Shown here in pieces: positions 1 through 12,235 of a stretch of 64,000 nucleotides of DNA (the first letter of the stretch is position 1; each line of letters opens with the position of its first letter). Source of the stretch: Quillaja saponaria (taxonomy: Eukaryota; Streptophyta; Magnoliopsida; Fabales; Quillajaceae). The translations under genes and the position numbers were made by a program. The notes below the pieces were generated by a model that saw only the letters and a list, made by a program, of their open reading frames with translations, searched no databases and was not told the DNA's origin. The stretch spans positions 13,516,001-13,580,000 of the forward strand of contig CM055607.1 of NCBI GenBank assembly GCA_029379385.1. The letters are read 5' to 3'.

Positions 1-642
1 TGGGGGTAATTTTATTATGGTGTATAAATAGGAATGTAGTCTAGATATTCATGTTTTGAAACTTGAATTTTAGTTATGTTTTTTTGAATTTCCAGCAATC
101 CTAAATTGTAAAATTTTTGCTTCCAAAGATAAAAATAATGAATAGAATCATTAAGATATATATCAATTATAGGCAAGCCTCTTTTTCGAATTGTGAAAGT
201 TTGGTGTGTAGTTGTATACAAAGCCTGGCTCTGATACCAATGAAGGTTCAAGATGAATACAATATAGAATGGATATAATAAAATATATTTGACGTTAGTC
301 TGGTTATCACACAGGGTGGGAAAAAGAATATGTAAGGTTAGAGATTATATTGTAAGTCAAAAAATATTTTGATTGATTGCCTTGGGTCTATTTATAGTTT
401 ACCAAGAAATGTCTCCAATAGACATCACGGGACATATGACTCTTTTCAAGAGTTGTACGACATGTCTCTCCCTAAGTTTGTATGTATCTATTATTGACAA
501 GACATATATATGTCTTTACATATCAAACTCTGTGGGAATAGGTACAAGAGGAATGTTAGTGAATACTAATCCTCATACTAGTATGGTGTGACCACAAATA
601 AAAATAGGCTAACAAGCTGGTGTTTCTCCTCTCTCTCCAACA
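1..642 (-). mobile_element. LTR retrotransposon, 5' LTR and start of internal region (partial)
   Basis: On the minus strand an LTR of about 402 bp spans 642 to 241. It begins TGTTGGAG (reverse of 635-642) and ends CCTTCA (reverse of 241-246), giving TG...CA termini. One base inside it comes a sequence complementary to initiator-Met tRNA (224-239). A TATA box, CTATAAATAG on the minus strand (about 389-398), sits inside the LTR as expected for its promoter. The internal region continues off the window start, so gag/pol are not visible. Short LTR length and a tRNA-iMet primer site are common in Ty1/Copia, but the superfamily is inferred. The small minus-strand reading frame at 15-251 lies over the PBS and leader and is not called as a gene. 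Confidence 0.7.
224..239 (-). other. Primer binding site, tRNA-iMet type
   Basis: The minus strand reads TGGTATCAGAGCCAGG, the standard plant retrotransposon primer site complementary to the 3' end of initiator methionine tRNA. It lies immediately inside the LTR end at 241. Confidence 0.85.
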
Positions 643-691
643 TGCGTGCAATATGACTCATGTTGCACATGTGAGGATTCAAATTTGGGTT

Positions 692-1540
692 CCCTAAGGG
701 CACTAGTTAAGATGCAATAAATATGATTTTGGGAAATTAAAATTTTCAAAAAGTAACAATTTATGATTTATATAACATTGAAATCATGGTCAACTACCGT
801 AATAAATGTCATAAACTTTCTATTTATAAAATCTTAATAAGAGTTCTTAGAGCACTCATTAGAAAAAAATCCTATCATATTAGCAAGTGACATAATAACT
901 CAAAAGGATTAGCATAACGGTTAATGAAATATGCTCAATTTATTAATTTTTCATATTTGAAACATTGGGGGATGATCGTGGGAAGTAAAATTATTCATGA
1001 ACTAGATGTATTCACTTTTTATTTGATATCTTCAAAAATAAAATTTTAGTTTTTGAGACTTATTATATATTAATAATATTATTAATTTATCTTTTATACT
1101 CTTAGAGAGGCTGATATGATTTATTTTTCAGTAACAAGTCCTAGCTCAGTTGACTTTGTTTCCTAAATGCCAGTATCATAACCATTAAAACTTGATAAAC
1201 AATTCAATTCAAGTTCCAACAAAACTTTGTTAGAGTGTTGCTCATGTTTTTTTATTTTTTATTTTAGCAATTGTTCAATATGATTAACCACGTCCAATCC
1301 TTTATCCCATTATTACGTAAGTGAGGAGTGAGAGACGAGAAGAATTAGGAGATTAATATATAAATTTTGTATCATTAGGCCACTTGTTAAGGTGATAAAT
1401 AAATAAAAATTGTATCATTTATTGCAGTGGTTGACCTTAATTTCAGTGCTTTGTAATAAATGATTTACTATATTTGGAATATTTTAAATTTTAAAATCTA
1501 TATTTATTGCACTTTATCAAGTACTTTTAGGACACTCTTT
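692..1540. mobile_element. Non-autonomous TIR DNA transposon
   Basis: Left end (about 692-745: CCCTAAGGGCACTAGTTAAG, then TGCAATAAATAT) is matched in inverted orientation by the right end (about 1480-1540: ATTTATTGCACTTTATCAAG, then TACTTTTAGGACAC). No coding capacity is visible. A related end sequence (CTAAGAGTCACTTGTTAAGC) recurs at 7438-7500 and a related segment of the interior at 7600-7930. Superfamily not assigned. Confidence 0.55.
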
Positions 1541-1658
1541 ATAAAGATCTTTATTTTAATAATATTAAAGTTCATAGGGTGCATTTAAATTAAAGGCGAG
1601 ATAGAACCATGGTAAGAGACTATGTTATCTCAATTGACTATTTGTTTAGATGATTTAG

Positions 1659-2140
1659 ATTTGGTTTGGTAATGTTGTGGCTTTTTGATAGGTACTATGC
1701 TCTCATGCCTATCATGTAACTGTTTTTAAAAAGTTACAGTAATAGTGTTTGATAAAATAATACAAAAGCTAATAGTGTTTGATAAATTAGTATTTGGTAA
1801 ATTCATTATAAAGATGCTCCAAAGATTTAAATTGATTAAAATAGAAATTGATAATAAAAAGAGAAATAATTAACCTACTTGTATTAATTAATTAATAAAT
1901 GATAAATACAAATTTTTCATTAAAAATTAAGGTTATATTTTTCTTTTAACTTTTGAGAGCATAAGCCAATTTTTAAAAACATCTTTTAAAAGCACCTCAA
2001 TAGTTACTTTTAAAAGTAACCCTGATTTTCAAAAGTCCAGAACAGAAGCACCTCACTTTTTTTTTACCAAACATAAAATATTGACTTATGCTTTGATAAG
2101 TATAAGCACATTCTAAAAGAGCATTACCAAACCAAGCCTT
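1659..2140. mobile_element. MITE, GGCTTGGTTTGGTAATG family
   Basis: The left end reads TTTGGTTTGGTAATGTTGTGGC and the right end, reversed, GGCTTGGTTTGGTAATGCTC. The interior is AT-rich and non-coding. The same termini occur at 54441-54824, several times in 55250-56140 and again in 58430-59000, so this is a multicopy family in the window. Confidence 0.75.
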
Positions 2141-2539
2141 AAAAACTATGGTAAAAGATTATGGTAAAAAAATAGTTTTATGTATAAATTATTGAAAGAA
2201 CATTACTATTTGTAGTATTAAAAATGAACAAGTTAAATAATTTACATTAATCACTTTCTATTTTTAACTCAAGTTTTGATTTTTAATTTAATTAGAGCAT
2301 TAATTAAATCATTTTTTATCATTAATTTAAATTAAAGTAATAATTAATCAGAATTTTTTATTAAAAAAATAAATTAAAGTAATGATTGATCTACTTTGAT
2401 TTTCAATTCAATTTAAAATAATTATTAATTCAGTTTTGATTTGATTTGATTCATATGTACTTATGAACCACCTCTACAGTCATACTCATGACATTCATAT
2501 AAAACTAGAAAATATATATATAATGGAATTAATATTTAC

Positions 2540-2690
2540 TAATAAGATAGTGACATATCCATCTTACCAATAAGGTATTGATACATCATCTACATATCAC
2601 CCTATTAATCACCAAATCTCATCTCTTTTCAATTATATTATCTTGCAACATCACTCATTGATCTTCTCTCACCTTTCCTATATGAATTAT
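2540..2690 (-). repeat. MITE-like repeat, inverted partner of 7975-8130
   Basis: The reverse complement of this stretch aligns with 7975-8130 (shared landmarks: GGAAAG at one end, AAGATGAGA, ATTAATRGGGTGATATG, GATGTRTCAA). The two copies flank the UXS gene in opposite orientations. No coding potential. Confidence 0.55.
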
Positions 2691-3004
2691 ATATAATTAA
2701 GTATCCTAAGAATACTTAAAAAATATTAATAAATATGATATTTAAAAATTTTCAAAATAATTAATTATTTATTATACAGTATTAAATCATAATCATTATA
2801 ATAAATAAATACAAAAATTTATATTTACACTTGAAAATTTGTCTAAAGAATATCAAAAATTCTTAAATAATCCCAACGACCACGTAGGTATATATTAACA
2901 TAACGTAGTCAAACCACGAGTTCCTCGCATCAGAGAAGAACTTCCCCCTCCCAGAACCCGTTCAATCACTCAGGTCAGTAATAGGTTTTGACTTCTAATA
3001 AATA

Positions 3005-3097
3005 TGACGTGGATTATAATAGAGATCCGTAAATTTATGATAGTCAGAGACCTGACGTGTATAATGTACCTTTCCATATTCTTCGCGTCTGACGTGT
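3005..3097. promoter_or_regulatory. Three TGACGTG motifs upstream of UXS
   Basis: TGACGTGG at 3005-3012 and TGACGTGT at 3053-3060 and 3090-3097 lie about 0.7 kb upstream of the UXS start codon. TGACG/ACGTG cores are the class bound by plant bZIP factors. That they act as promoter elements is inferred from position. Between them and the ATG lies a probable leader with a possible intron (donor near 3257, acceptor before 3738), which cannot be confirmed from sequence alone. Confidence 0.4.
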
Positions 3098-3760
3098 CTG
3101 GATAATGCAAACCGACGGAATAATCAGCTACTTACCAACCGCGATTTTCAGTTACTTAAACCTCTGTGTCTGTCTGTATTTCTACGGAGTAAATTTGTCT
3201 TCGTAAAACAAAAGGATTACATTTCATTAAATCCGAAATCGCCAAAAGAACACCCAGGTTTAGGTTATGAATTTTGCTTTTCCTCATAGTTTAAACTTTT
3301 TTATTTTTCTATTTTCATTGATTTGGTAAGCTAGTACTCTGAGTTGTGAGTGCGAGATTCAGATCTGAAACAAGTTTTGCCTTCTTTCTACTTTTCGTGT
3401 TTTTGAAGAATTGGGCACCCTTCTCTCTGTCTTTCTCTCTCTAGTTGGTTCAGTTTGGTACTGCAAAATTATATATTCCTTTTCCAAGATTCACACTTCA
3501 CCTCACATACTTATAAGTAGTTCTTTTGTCTCCCAGTAGCATATATCATTCAGAAATTTGGAATTTTGTAAATTTGCTAGCCTCGGAAAGGTATTTGAAA
3601 TTGTGTTGACGATGTTTTTCTGAAATTCTCAAGCATTTTAAGCTTAGCCCATGTGGGTTTGTTTAATTGAGTGTAAATGTGTCTGGGTTTTTCGTTTTTG
3701 ATGGTAAAATTGAGAGCTTTTGTTGTTTGGGGCACAGGAATTCAAGATGGGATCTTAGAA

Positions 3761-6700
3761 ATGGCTAAGCAAGCTTCAAATGGAGACAACCAATCTGCAA
3801 AGCCTCCTCCAATTCCATCTCCTTTGAGATTTTCTAAATTTTTTCAGGTACTGTTTCTGGATTCTGGGCTATTCTTGTTCGCCTTGTATTTATTGATTTT
3901 ATTCCGCTTTGAGTTTTACTGATACATGCTATTTTTCATTTCGCTTCTACTGAGATTGCGAAATGTGTATGATCAAAAATTCATTGAGAATAATGGACAA
4001 TTTGTTACTTTCTTGAGTAAGAATTGCACAATTTGTTGGAAAGGCATTGGTGGACTGTCTCAGATTATTTTACTAGACGGTATCATGCTCTATATATATT
4101 ATGAGAATATGATCTAGATCTTAAATGTTTCGGTGGCAGTCCAATATGAGGATTTTGGTTACTGGAGGAGCTGGATTCATTGGTTCTCACCTGGTGGACA
4201 AATTGATGGAGAATGAAAAGAATGAGGTTGGTCCTACTTTTGTGCATATTAAATTCTGCATTTCTACTTTTTCTGATTTAGAGACCATAAACTGAAACTC
4301 AATTTACCCTTTTTTAACTTGTGGCGGCATGAACCGGGTGGATCGATTTAGAAAATGATATGTTATTGGCTATAGAAATACTTGGCGCCCAATTTTGAAT
4401 CTAAAATAAGACTACTTGTGCTCCATTTTTACTTTTTCCGGAACTGTATATTTTACAGTTTGTTTCCATGTTACTCAGGTGATTGTAGCTGACAACTACT
4501 TTACTGGCTCAAAGGACAATATCAGGAAATGGATTGGCCATCCCAGGTTTGAGCTTATTCGTCATGGTATGCATGATCATTTTTCTTCTCTCCTTTTTCT
4601 TTTTTCTTTTTTTTTCTTTTTTTGGTTTCTCCCTTCTTGCGAACCATTTCTAATGGTGTAGAAGGACAGTGTAATGTGTGTAAAACCTCCCTGCATATTT
4701 TTGGCCATTTGAACTTTTAAATTAATATATCTATACATATGCACTCACATACACACATACTGATAGTCCATAAAATTTTCCCAACTTAATAGCATTGGCA
4801 GAGCCTGGACTTGAGTCAAGTAGAACTATCAAATTTTGGTACGTTGGGTGGCAAGGATGGGTGGTTGTGAAGCTCCTTTTTAATGATTTTCCACATGGGT
4901 GGTTATATAGATGACGTGTAATGTGTTGTGTTCAATGTGATGCAGATGTCACAGAGACATTGCTGGTGGAAGTCGATCAAATCTATCATCTTGCTTGCCC
5001 TGCTTCTCCAATCTTTTACAAATACAACCCTGTAAAGGTGCGTGTTCCAGAATTTTTGCTTTCTGACCAACAGGATCTCAATGCCATTGCTTAAGCCTGT
5101 AGTTCGAACTTGTGTAGTATGCTTGTCTGATTTTTGAGAATCCTACTTGTGACAGACAATTAAAACAAATGTCATTGGTACACTGAATATGCTGGGTCTT
5201 GCAAAGAGAGTTGGAGCAAGGTTCGAGACAACTACTCTCTATTTCTGTTTCTTTTATACATGTCGCACTTCATTCTTGTCTTACTCAATTTCAATGTGCA
5301 GAATATTGCTTACATCAACTTCAGAAGTTTATGGAGATCCTCTTGTGCATCCTCAGGAAGAAAGTTATTGGGGAAATGTTAACCCAATTGGTAAGTTTAC
5401 CGTCTGGAAACTTATGGCTAGCATCAGGATAACTTATGGTTTGCGGGAAGAACAATTTATCTTCATTTGGAAATGATGATTCGGAAACCACTTACTGATA
5501 TGTTTCCGAATAAATTTCAGGAGTTAGGAGTTGCTATGATGAGGGAAAGCGAGTAGCTGAAACTCTTATGTTTGATTATCATAGGCAGCATGGAGTAGGT
5601 AAAAAGTCATCTCTGCCTCCATTTCTCCTATAGTTTCTGAAAATGTTTGTTTTTTAATTTTGTGTGTTTTTCCTGTTCAAATCTTTACTTTTTCTCTTGC
5701 CTGATGATCTCATAACAGAGATTAGGATTGCAAGGATTTTCAACACATATGGTCCCCGCATGAATATTGATGATGGGCGTGTCGTCAGCAATTTCATTGC
5801 CCAAGCAATTCGGTAAATTTTAATTATCAATAATTACATAAACCTTATTGCTCTCAAGTAAAACCATTATGTCAAAGCATGTGCATCTGTGTCGTATGTT
5901 TTTCCTTGCTTAGTAGTGTTTGTAAATTTTTGCATTTCATCATTGACAGGTATTTTAGTCAAAGTCTCTTACATGGGATCTGGTTATTTGACTTCTAATT
6001 ATCTTTGTGCGAACTGTGATTATTTTATCTACCCTTACAGAGGAGAGGCTTTGACTGTTCAATCGCCTGGAACACAAACACGTAGCTTCTGCTACGTTTC
6101 TGATATGGTATGCTGGAGCTATATATTTGCTCTTTTTGATTTTTTGAGAGAAGGGGAAACGGGTGACTATGGATGATTTTATATGGAAAACTGATCAAAT
6201 CTTTATTTTAAATGCTAAAGGTTGATGGCCTTATGCGCCTCATGGAAGGAGACAATACTGGGCCAATCAACATTGGGAATCCAGGTGACATATGTTTGGC
6301 AAGATAGTTCCACATATCAAGTTCTCTTCTTACCCTTATTAACTCTGAGATTTCAAATTTCAGGTGAATTCACAATGCTCGAACTTGCCAAGAATGTCAA
6401 GGAGGTTAGTTTTATGTTTGCCCTTGTTTTCATGCTTTTTGCTAAATTAAACATTAATGGTTAAGTGAAAGGGCAATCACCTTTTAGTAATGATATAATA
6501 ATTGAGGTCCCCCTATTGAGCAAATAGTGAATTCTTCCTGTTATGTCTTTTCCCTGGAGTCGATTAGGCAACAATTCGGAAATGTACATCAAATAAGAGA
6601 AGTTTTGTCGAGAATCTGGAAACTTGAATACTAAGATTAAGGTGTCTTGCAGCTAATTAATCCGGACGTGAAGATATCTATGGTGGAGAACACACCAGAC

Positions 6701-6838
6701 GATCCTCGCCAGAGGAAGCCAAACATCACGAAGGCAAAAGAGTTGCTTGGATGGGAACCCAAGATTAAGTTGCGCGATGGCCTTCCCCTTATGGAAGAGG
6801 ATTTCAGGAGTAGGCTTGGAGTCCCCTCAAAGAAATAA
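3761..6838 (+). CDS. UXS: UDP-glucuronic acid decarboxylase (UDP-xylose synthase), cytosolic type
   Basis: Converts UDP-glucuronate to UDP-xylose, the donor for xylan and xyloglucan synthesis, using bound NAD+. Twelve exons splice cleanly at GT-AG sites: 3761-3847, 4140-4226, 4479-4566, 4946-5037, 5156-5220, 5302-5390, 5521-5598, 5719-5812, 6041-6107, 6221-6284, 6364-6404, 6653-6838. They give 1038 nt, 345 residues, the usual length of the short UXS isoforms. Visible are the Rossmann GGAGFIG (G38xxG41xxG44), TSTSEVYG (144-151), the SDR catalytic pair Y175/K179 in CYDEGK, and [11 protein letters not shown]. The short N-terminus ([10 protein letters not shown]...) has no membrane anchor, unlike the Golgi UXS isoforms, so a cytosolic location is inferred. 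The ATG at 3761 gives the family-typical start; TAA at 6836. A candidate poly(A) region is AATAAT near 6945. The gene looks intact. Confidence 0.96.
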
Positions 6839-7419
6839 AGCCTCAAAAAAGCTAGAAAGATGAAGCACTTCTCTGCAGATACAAGTTCCTGGCTAGCATC
6901 TTCAGTAGTTTCTGGGAAACTCAACTTTTTGTTTTCTCTGTTGCAATAATATAATGTTTGTCTCTTGGACTTGGTATTTGATTATGTGTGAACCTTTGGA
7001 TAATATATTTTCCATTCAAATTCTGAGCCTTCTTGCTTCTTTGTCTCTAAATGTTAGTCTGTGGTGGTTCTTAAAGCTGATAAAATATTAGGAGATATTA
7101 AAAATAAGAGTATTATAGCAATTCTAATTGATTTTTAAAACAACAGGAAACACTTGATCTGGATGATGACAAACTGGGAATTTCCGAAAGCTAAAATCTG
7201 TCATCTAACTAAACAATTTTTTGTTGGTAATTTACTATAATGAGGGTAAGTAATACAAAATGTAAAAATAGACATATATCTTTTCTTTTTTGAGAATAAG
7301 AGAGACTCTTGGTTTGGTCCTTCGGAGTGCCTACCAGTTGAAACTCAGTTAATCAGTTAAGAATATTTAAATTTCATAAGATAAAAGACTTATTTTTACC
7401 CTTTTTTTTTTTTTATCTT

Positions 7420-8140
7420 TATTTAGTAAGAATTTTCTAAGAGTCACTTGTTAAGCTGTAATAAATATGATTTTAAAAATTAAAATTTATTAAAAATAGT
7501 AATTTATGTATTAAATAATATTAAAATTATAATTAATTATAATAATAAATATTTCAAATTTTCTATTTAAAAAAATTTAACAAGTACTACGTTAAAAAAT
7601 CTAGTGTCATACACAATGTATTTTCCAGCTGATGGTGTCCTAACTTTCGAAAATTGACAACCAATGCAATTCAACTTCCAAGAAAAATTTGTTGGAGTTG
7701 CTCGTGTTTATTTTTTTTTTGAACAATTGTCCCCAAGATTATTAATGGCATCCAATCCTTCGTTCATTAATTCACTAATTAAATTCATTTGTTGATTTCT
7801 ATGAATAATTTATATTTTCCTTTTGACCAACCCCTGCTTTATGCTCCCAATTATGTTTTTTTTTTTTTTCATGAATAAGAAACTATTACTATTACTATTA
7901 CATAAGTGAGAAGAAAGAGAGAAAAGAAAGAAATGTAGAAGATTGAAAAGTATAAAATAATGCATATAATTAATTAATACAGGAAAGTTGGAGAATGATT
8001 ATTAAGTGATTTGACAAGATGATATAATTTTATAAAGATGAGAGGATATTAATGGGTGATATGATAAAAATGATGTGTCAAAATATTAAACAAATTCATT
8101 GATGGGTCAACACCTTACTTTTCTAATTCTTGAACAACAA
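7420..8140. repeat. TE-derived repeats downstream of UXS
   Basis: This AT-rich stretch holds second copies of sequences found upstream of UXS. 7438-7500 resembles the terminus of the 692-1540 element, 7600-7930 resembles 1120-1360 (same order, direct), and 7975-8130 is the inverted partner of 2540-2690. No gene is visible between 6960 and 10300. Confidence 0.5.
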
Positions 8141-9014
8141 TTATATTATATAGCATAGATAGGTTTTTATTTTATTTTAAATATGACTTGCATATAACTA
8201 TAGAGATGAAGGTACACTTAACTGTTAAACTAAAAAAAGTATATATATTAATGAATTATTATTTTTATAATATTTTTAATTTTTCATAATTATATTTTAA
8301 AATAACTTAACAGATGCATTTATATATATTTTTTCATCATTGAGAAAATCGAAACGATAATTTATAGAAAGAAATAATGAAAATTCCGATTTAGAGAAAA
8401 TGATAAAGTAGATCTAGAGAAAAGTGGAAGAAGGAAACTAACCAATCTACTAAAATTTGGCCGAAGAAAATGATGTTAGAAGTTGTATTTTAAGACTTAA
8501 CTACTAATCAAACCTGTTAGAGTGTTGTCCGGGTGCTATTCCGAGCTAAACTAGACATAAAACTCAGAATAACGATTGACCTGAATTGACTCACTTAAAC
8601 CAATGGTAATTTAAAAACCCAGCCCATTTTTATAAAAAGAAATAGATAAGAGAAACTTGTAATCGATCATATTTTTTATTTTGTTGATTTACATTACTTG
8701 TTTGACATTAAATTATTACATGCACATAAAATTTATATTTCTATATTAAAAATATATAAAATAATTTTTTAAATTATGACATCACAAGTCAAGCAGCTCA
8801 AACAATGACCAAGGACACAAATACATTTTCGAGTAACTCTCCAAATTAGGTTTTAAGACATTGATCAGAAGGATGAATGAAGGCACGGGGTATGTGATGG
8901 TCTCTCATCCCTAATCCCTAGAGAGATAATGGAGGTTGCCATGTATAAACTTGTCCTTAGTGAAAGTATTCATCCAACCGATTATGTGTCTGTATTTCGG
9001 CCAAAAAAAAAAAA

Positions 9015-9474
9015 GGCTTAATTGCATTTTACTCTAATGAATTATCACTCATTTTGTAATTTTCTCTACAAACTATCGACATAACTCCCTTATGTGAGTC
9101 ATAATTAATAAATAACTCTCAATTATCTAAATTATCTATTAAATCTAACAAATTAATTCAAAAATCTATTTAGCATATAGATTGAAATTAATATTATCAA
9201 TATATAATATATTATACTAAAATAGGATCAATATAAGTGTTCAATTTGATAGAAAAGAAAAAAACTGTAAAAATAGTAATGATATTAACAAATTTATAAC
9301 AAGAATAATTTAGTTTATTTTGAATTAGTTTTTTAGATTTAATGGATAATTTCGATAATTGGAGGGTATTTGTTAATTAGGAATTAAATAAGGAAGGTCA
9401 TGTGCCTCATTTGACAATTCATTGCAATTATTGCAAAATGAATGACAATTTATAAGAGTAAAGTACAATTAACC
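9015..9474. mobile_element. Non-autonomous TIR element (MITE), about 460 bp
   Basis: The left end reads GGCTTAATTGCATTTTACTC and the right end, reversed, GGTTAATTGTACTTTACTCT, followed by matching CATTTTGTAAT/CATTTTGCAAT. The interior has no reading frame. It lies within gene-free DNA between UXS and the BTB-family gene. Confidence 0.65.
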
Positions 9475-10539
9475 CAAAAAAATTCTTAAACTAGTCGTGG
9501 TTGATTAAACTATTCGTCTAATTTGTAAAAAATATTTAACATTACACAAAAGGTAATTGATTGAAGTGGTAATTGAATTGCAATCCTAGAAGAAGACCAA
9601 TAAATCAAAATTTGGAGTCGTTCTTTTGGAAATAATTAATAACCATATCACTTTTTAGACTCAAATGAGATATTAGACTTATATCCAAAGAGTGTGAATA
9701 AACTAGTAAAAATAAATAGAAAAATATATCATTCAGAGGAATAATTTGAGAGAGAGAGAAAAATCAAGGATTTGTTTGAAAGGAAAAAAAAAAGGTAATT
9801 AAATGAAAAGCCAAAAAATCTAAACAAAAATTTATTTTTTAAGAGATGGTAGGACCCTCCATGTGCACCTAACAAGTTTGTTCCTTCTGCACATCACCTC
9901 CCTTTTTTTTTTTTTTTACCAAACAGTAAAAAATGGACTACAACTTCATATCTTAATCTTTTATCCTTCTTAACCTCAGAGCCAACACACTCTTATTCTT
10001 TCCAAAAATAATATTAGACCTTTATCAAAAAATAATATTAGACAAGTACAAATATAAATAAGTAAATTAGTTATGTTTCACTTTTCTCATTATTTTATTC
10101 TGGTAGATAACATGTCTTGAAAATTTCTCATTAAGAAAAGAAAATTATGTCTTGAAACTTCTCTCTATTATTTTTATTCCTTTTACAATTTTTTGTAATA
10201 AAATGTATTAGAAGAATTTCTATGCTTAATAATATTCTCTCTCTTTTTTTTCTGTTGGATTGATTTTTTTAATTTTCATGAGTTTTTTTATGTTAATATT
10301 ATAAAGACTTCTCAATTATGAAAATTAGACCGGCTTGTAACTTGAATTACATCTATGTGAAAAAAAAAAAAAAAAAACCAAGGAAGTGGTAATTTTTATT
10401 TTGTTTATATTCTGGCCTGAACCTAATCCATTAATTTTGCATCTGGTAGACATGGAGGTGAAGCTCTGCGAATTGAGCAAATGGCAATGTTTGCCGACTG
10501 TCCCAACAAATCCATTTGAGCTCCTCCTCTGGTTTTGCA

Positions 10540-12235
10540 CCTACTGATTTCTTTCACAAATCATAACCCAACAGGTTTCATAGATTTCTGCCATCTCAAG
10601 CCAATCTGTGAGACTCGGGTCTTACACCTTCCGAGGAGAGAAAGAGAAAGAAGCGATATTTCTTCCTTTTCTATTGGTTCATATGCAGTAAGTTAATTTT
10701 TTTTCCTTTTCTGATACATCCACCAAACTTGGCTGTCACTTTCTGCTTCTTGTCCTCTAATTTAATTCCTATATTTTATATATGCTTAGCCTTCGCTGAA
10801 GTGATGAGTTTGCATTTGATATGATTATAAACTACAAGAGAAGAAAAATTGGCTTTCTGGGTTTTGATCACCAAGTGATGGAGAACGTGGGTTTGACGGC
10901 TGCATAAGGTATAAGTGATCTCTAATTTAAAGACTTGGTATTCTCTAGTGCCATTCAGATGTGACCAAGTTTGTTGGCATTCTCTAGTGTCATAAAGAAA
11001 ACATCAAAGCTATGTCTTCTCCATATATGCTGTGTGTGTTCTTGAGTAGATATATTGGTGAGGTACCCAAGAAATAAGAATGTTGCGACCAGCTTAGGAT
11101 CACCATAACTTGATAAGTTATGAGAAAAACTCTAGCTTCTGTAGTCAGTTGTTTTGTATAATACTTTATTTTGACCTAAAATTCGGATGTTTGACAATAA
11201 ACAGTCAAAAACAGGTTTTGCTGCTCAAGAAGGTGTTCCTATTGATGCTTTTCTAATATAAGAAGAGACTGCTTTATTTGAAATATAATGTCAGTAGCAA
11301 TGTTGATAGTTGGATAGACACAAAAAAACTGTACAAACTGATGTCATTTATCTGTTCGTTCTTCTTTCAACTAATGACTTTGGGAAGGAAATGAAGGTGG
11401 AAAGAGAAGGAACAGGGCAAAGAGAATTTTTAAGAGTTATTTGTATATTCTAACACTCCCCTTTCCTTCACATTTGGGTTTGATGCCCCTTGTTGGTTCG
11501 CCCCAATTCAGGATTGCTGCTCTATACTAGTTACTCCAAAAGCTTAACCTGTTCTATAAGTATATATTCATTTCTATACTCCAGAAGGAAATATCTCTCT
11601 TTCTCCTCCCTCTTTTTCTCAAGCGCACATGTTGTGCAGAGACAGAGGAATATGTGTGGTTGCACAAAAACTGTTGCATTTACCTATATCAATCTGATGT
11701 TCTATCAACTTTTTTGATCCGAAATAGTTTCTGCAAGTGCTTTCACGTAATCTTATGTTGATTGCTGCTCTAAAGCTATAGTTTATTACTTCTGGAAGTT
11801 ATTTTGACTAGTTTTATACATTATTTTCAGTTGCACATTGATTTGGTATTATTTCTCATGGCTCAAGCCTGAAGCATGATGGAGTCCTGGAAACTTGGTA
11901 CTGAAATTAATGTAACATCATGCATTGCTTGAAGATAGAAGAAGGACCTTCTCATAAATAAGATTAGTTCTTCGCCAATCAGCTCCCTCATACAGACTCT
12001 AGCACTTGCATTAAGATTCAGTGCTCAGACTAAGACCATGAGCATTTTGTTATAACCTGAGACTGCTTTGCAAAACCCTGTGGTAGTGATTTGAAGTCAC
12101 TGGTCTCTGGTAAATTTGATGTTGCTGTTCTCTGGAATCACTTGTCTTCTACTTTGAAGCATCACAAGGAGCTGCATCGGTACTTAAAGGCAGGAAAGAG
12201 GAATAAATTTTTTAAGCAGCACAAAACCTTGCTCC
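10540..12235 (+). other. Probable spliced 5' leader of the BTB-family gene
   Basis: No coding exon is recognisable here. Possible splice signals suggest leader exons: a donor after GCTGCATAAG near 10909 and an acceptor TTATTTTCAG at about 11821-11830. The stretch 12060-12250 carries a short open frame ending at a TAG near 12252 and out of frame with the ORF that follows. I could not relate it to a known domain. No BTB-domain exon was seen. Confidence 0.3.

Noticed and set aside
15..251. 78-codon minus-strand frame
   Set aside because: It spans the retrotransposon PBS and start of leader, with no domain similarity; explained by the LTR element.
1135..1215. Possible tRNA (TAGCTCAGTTGAC A-box)
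   Set aside because: No convincing B-box or cloverleaf; lies inside the 692-1540 transposon.
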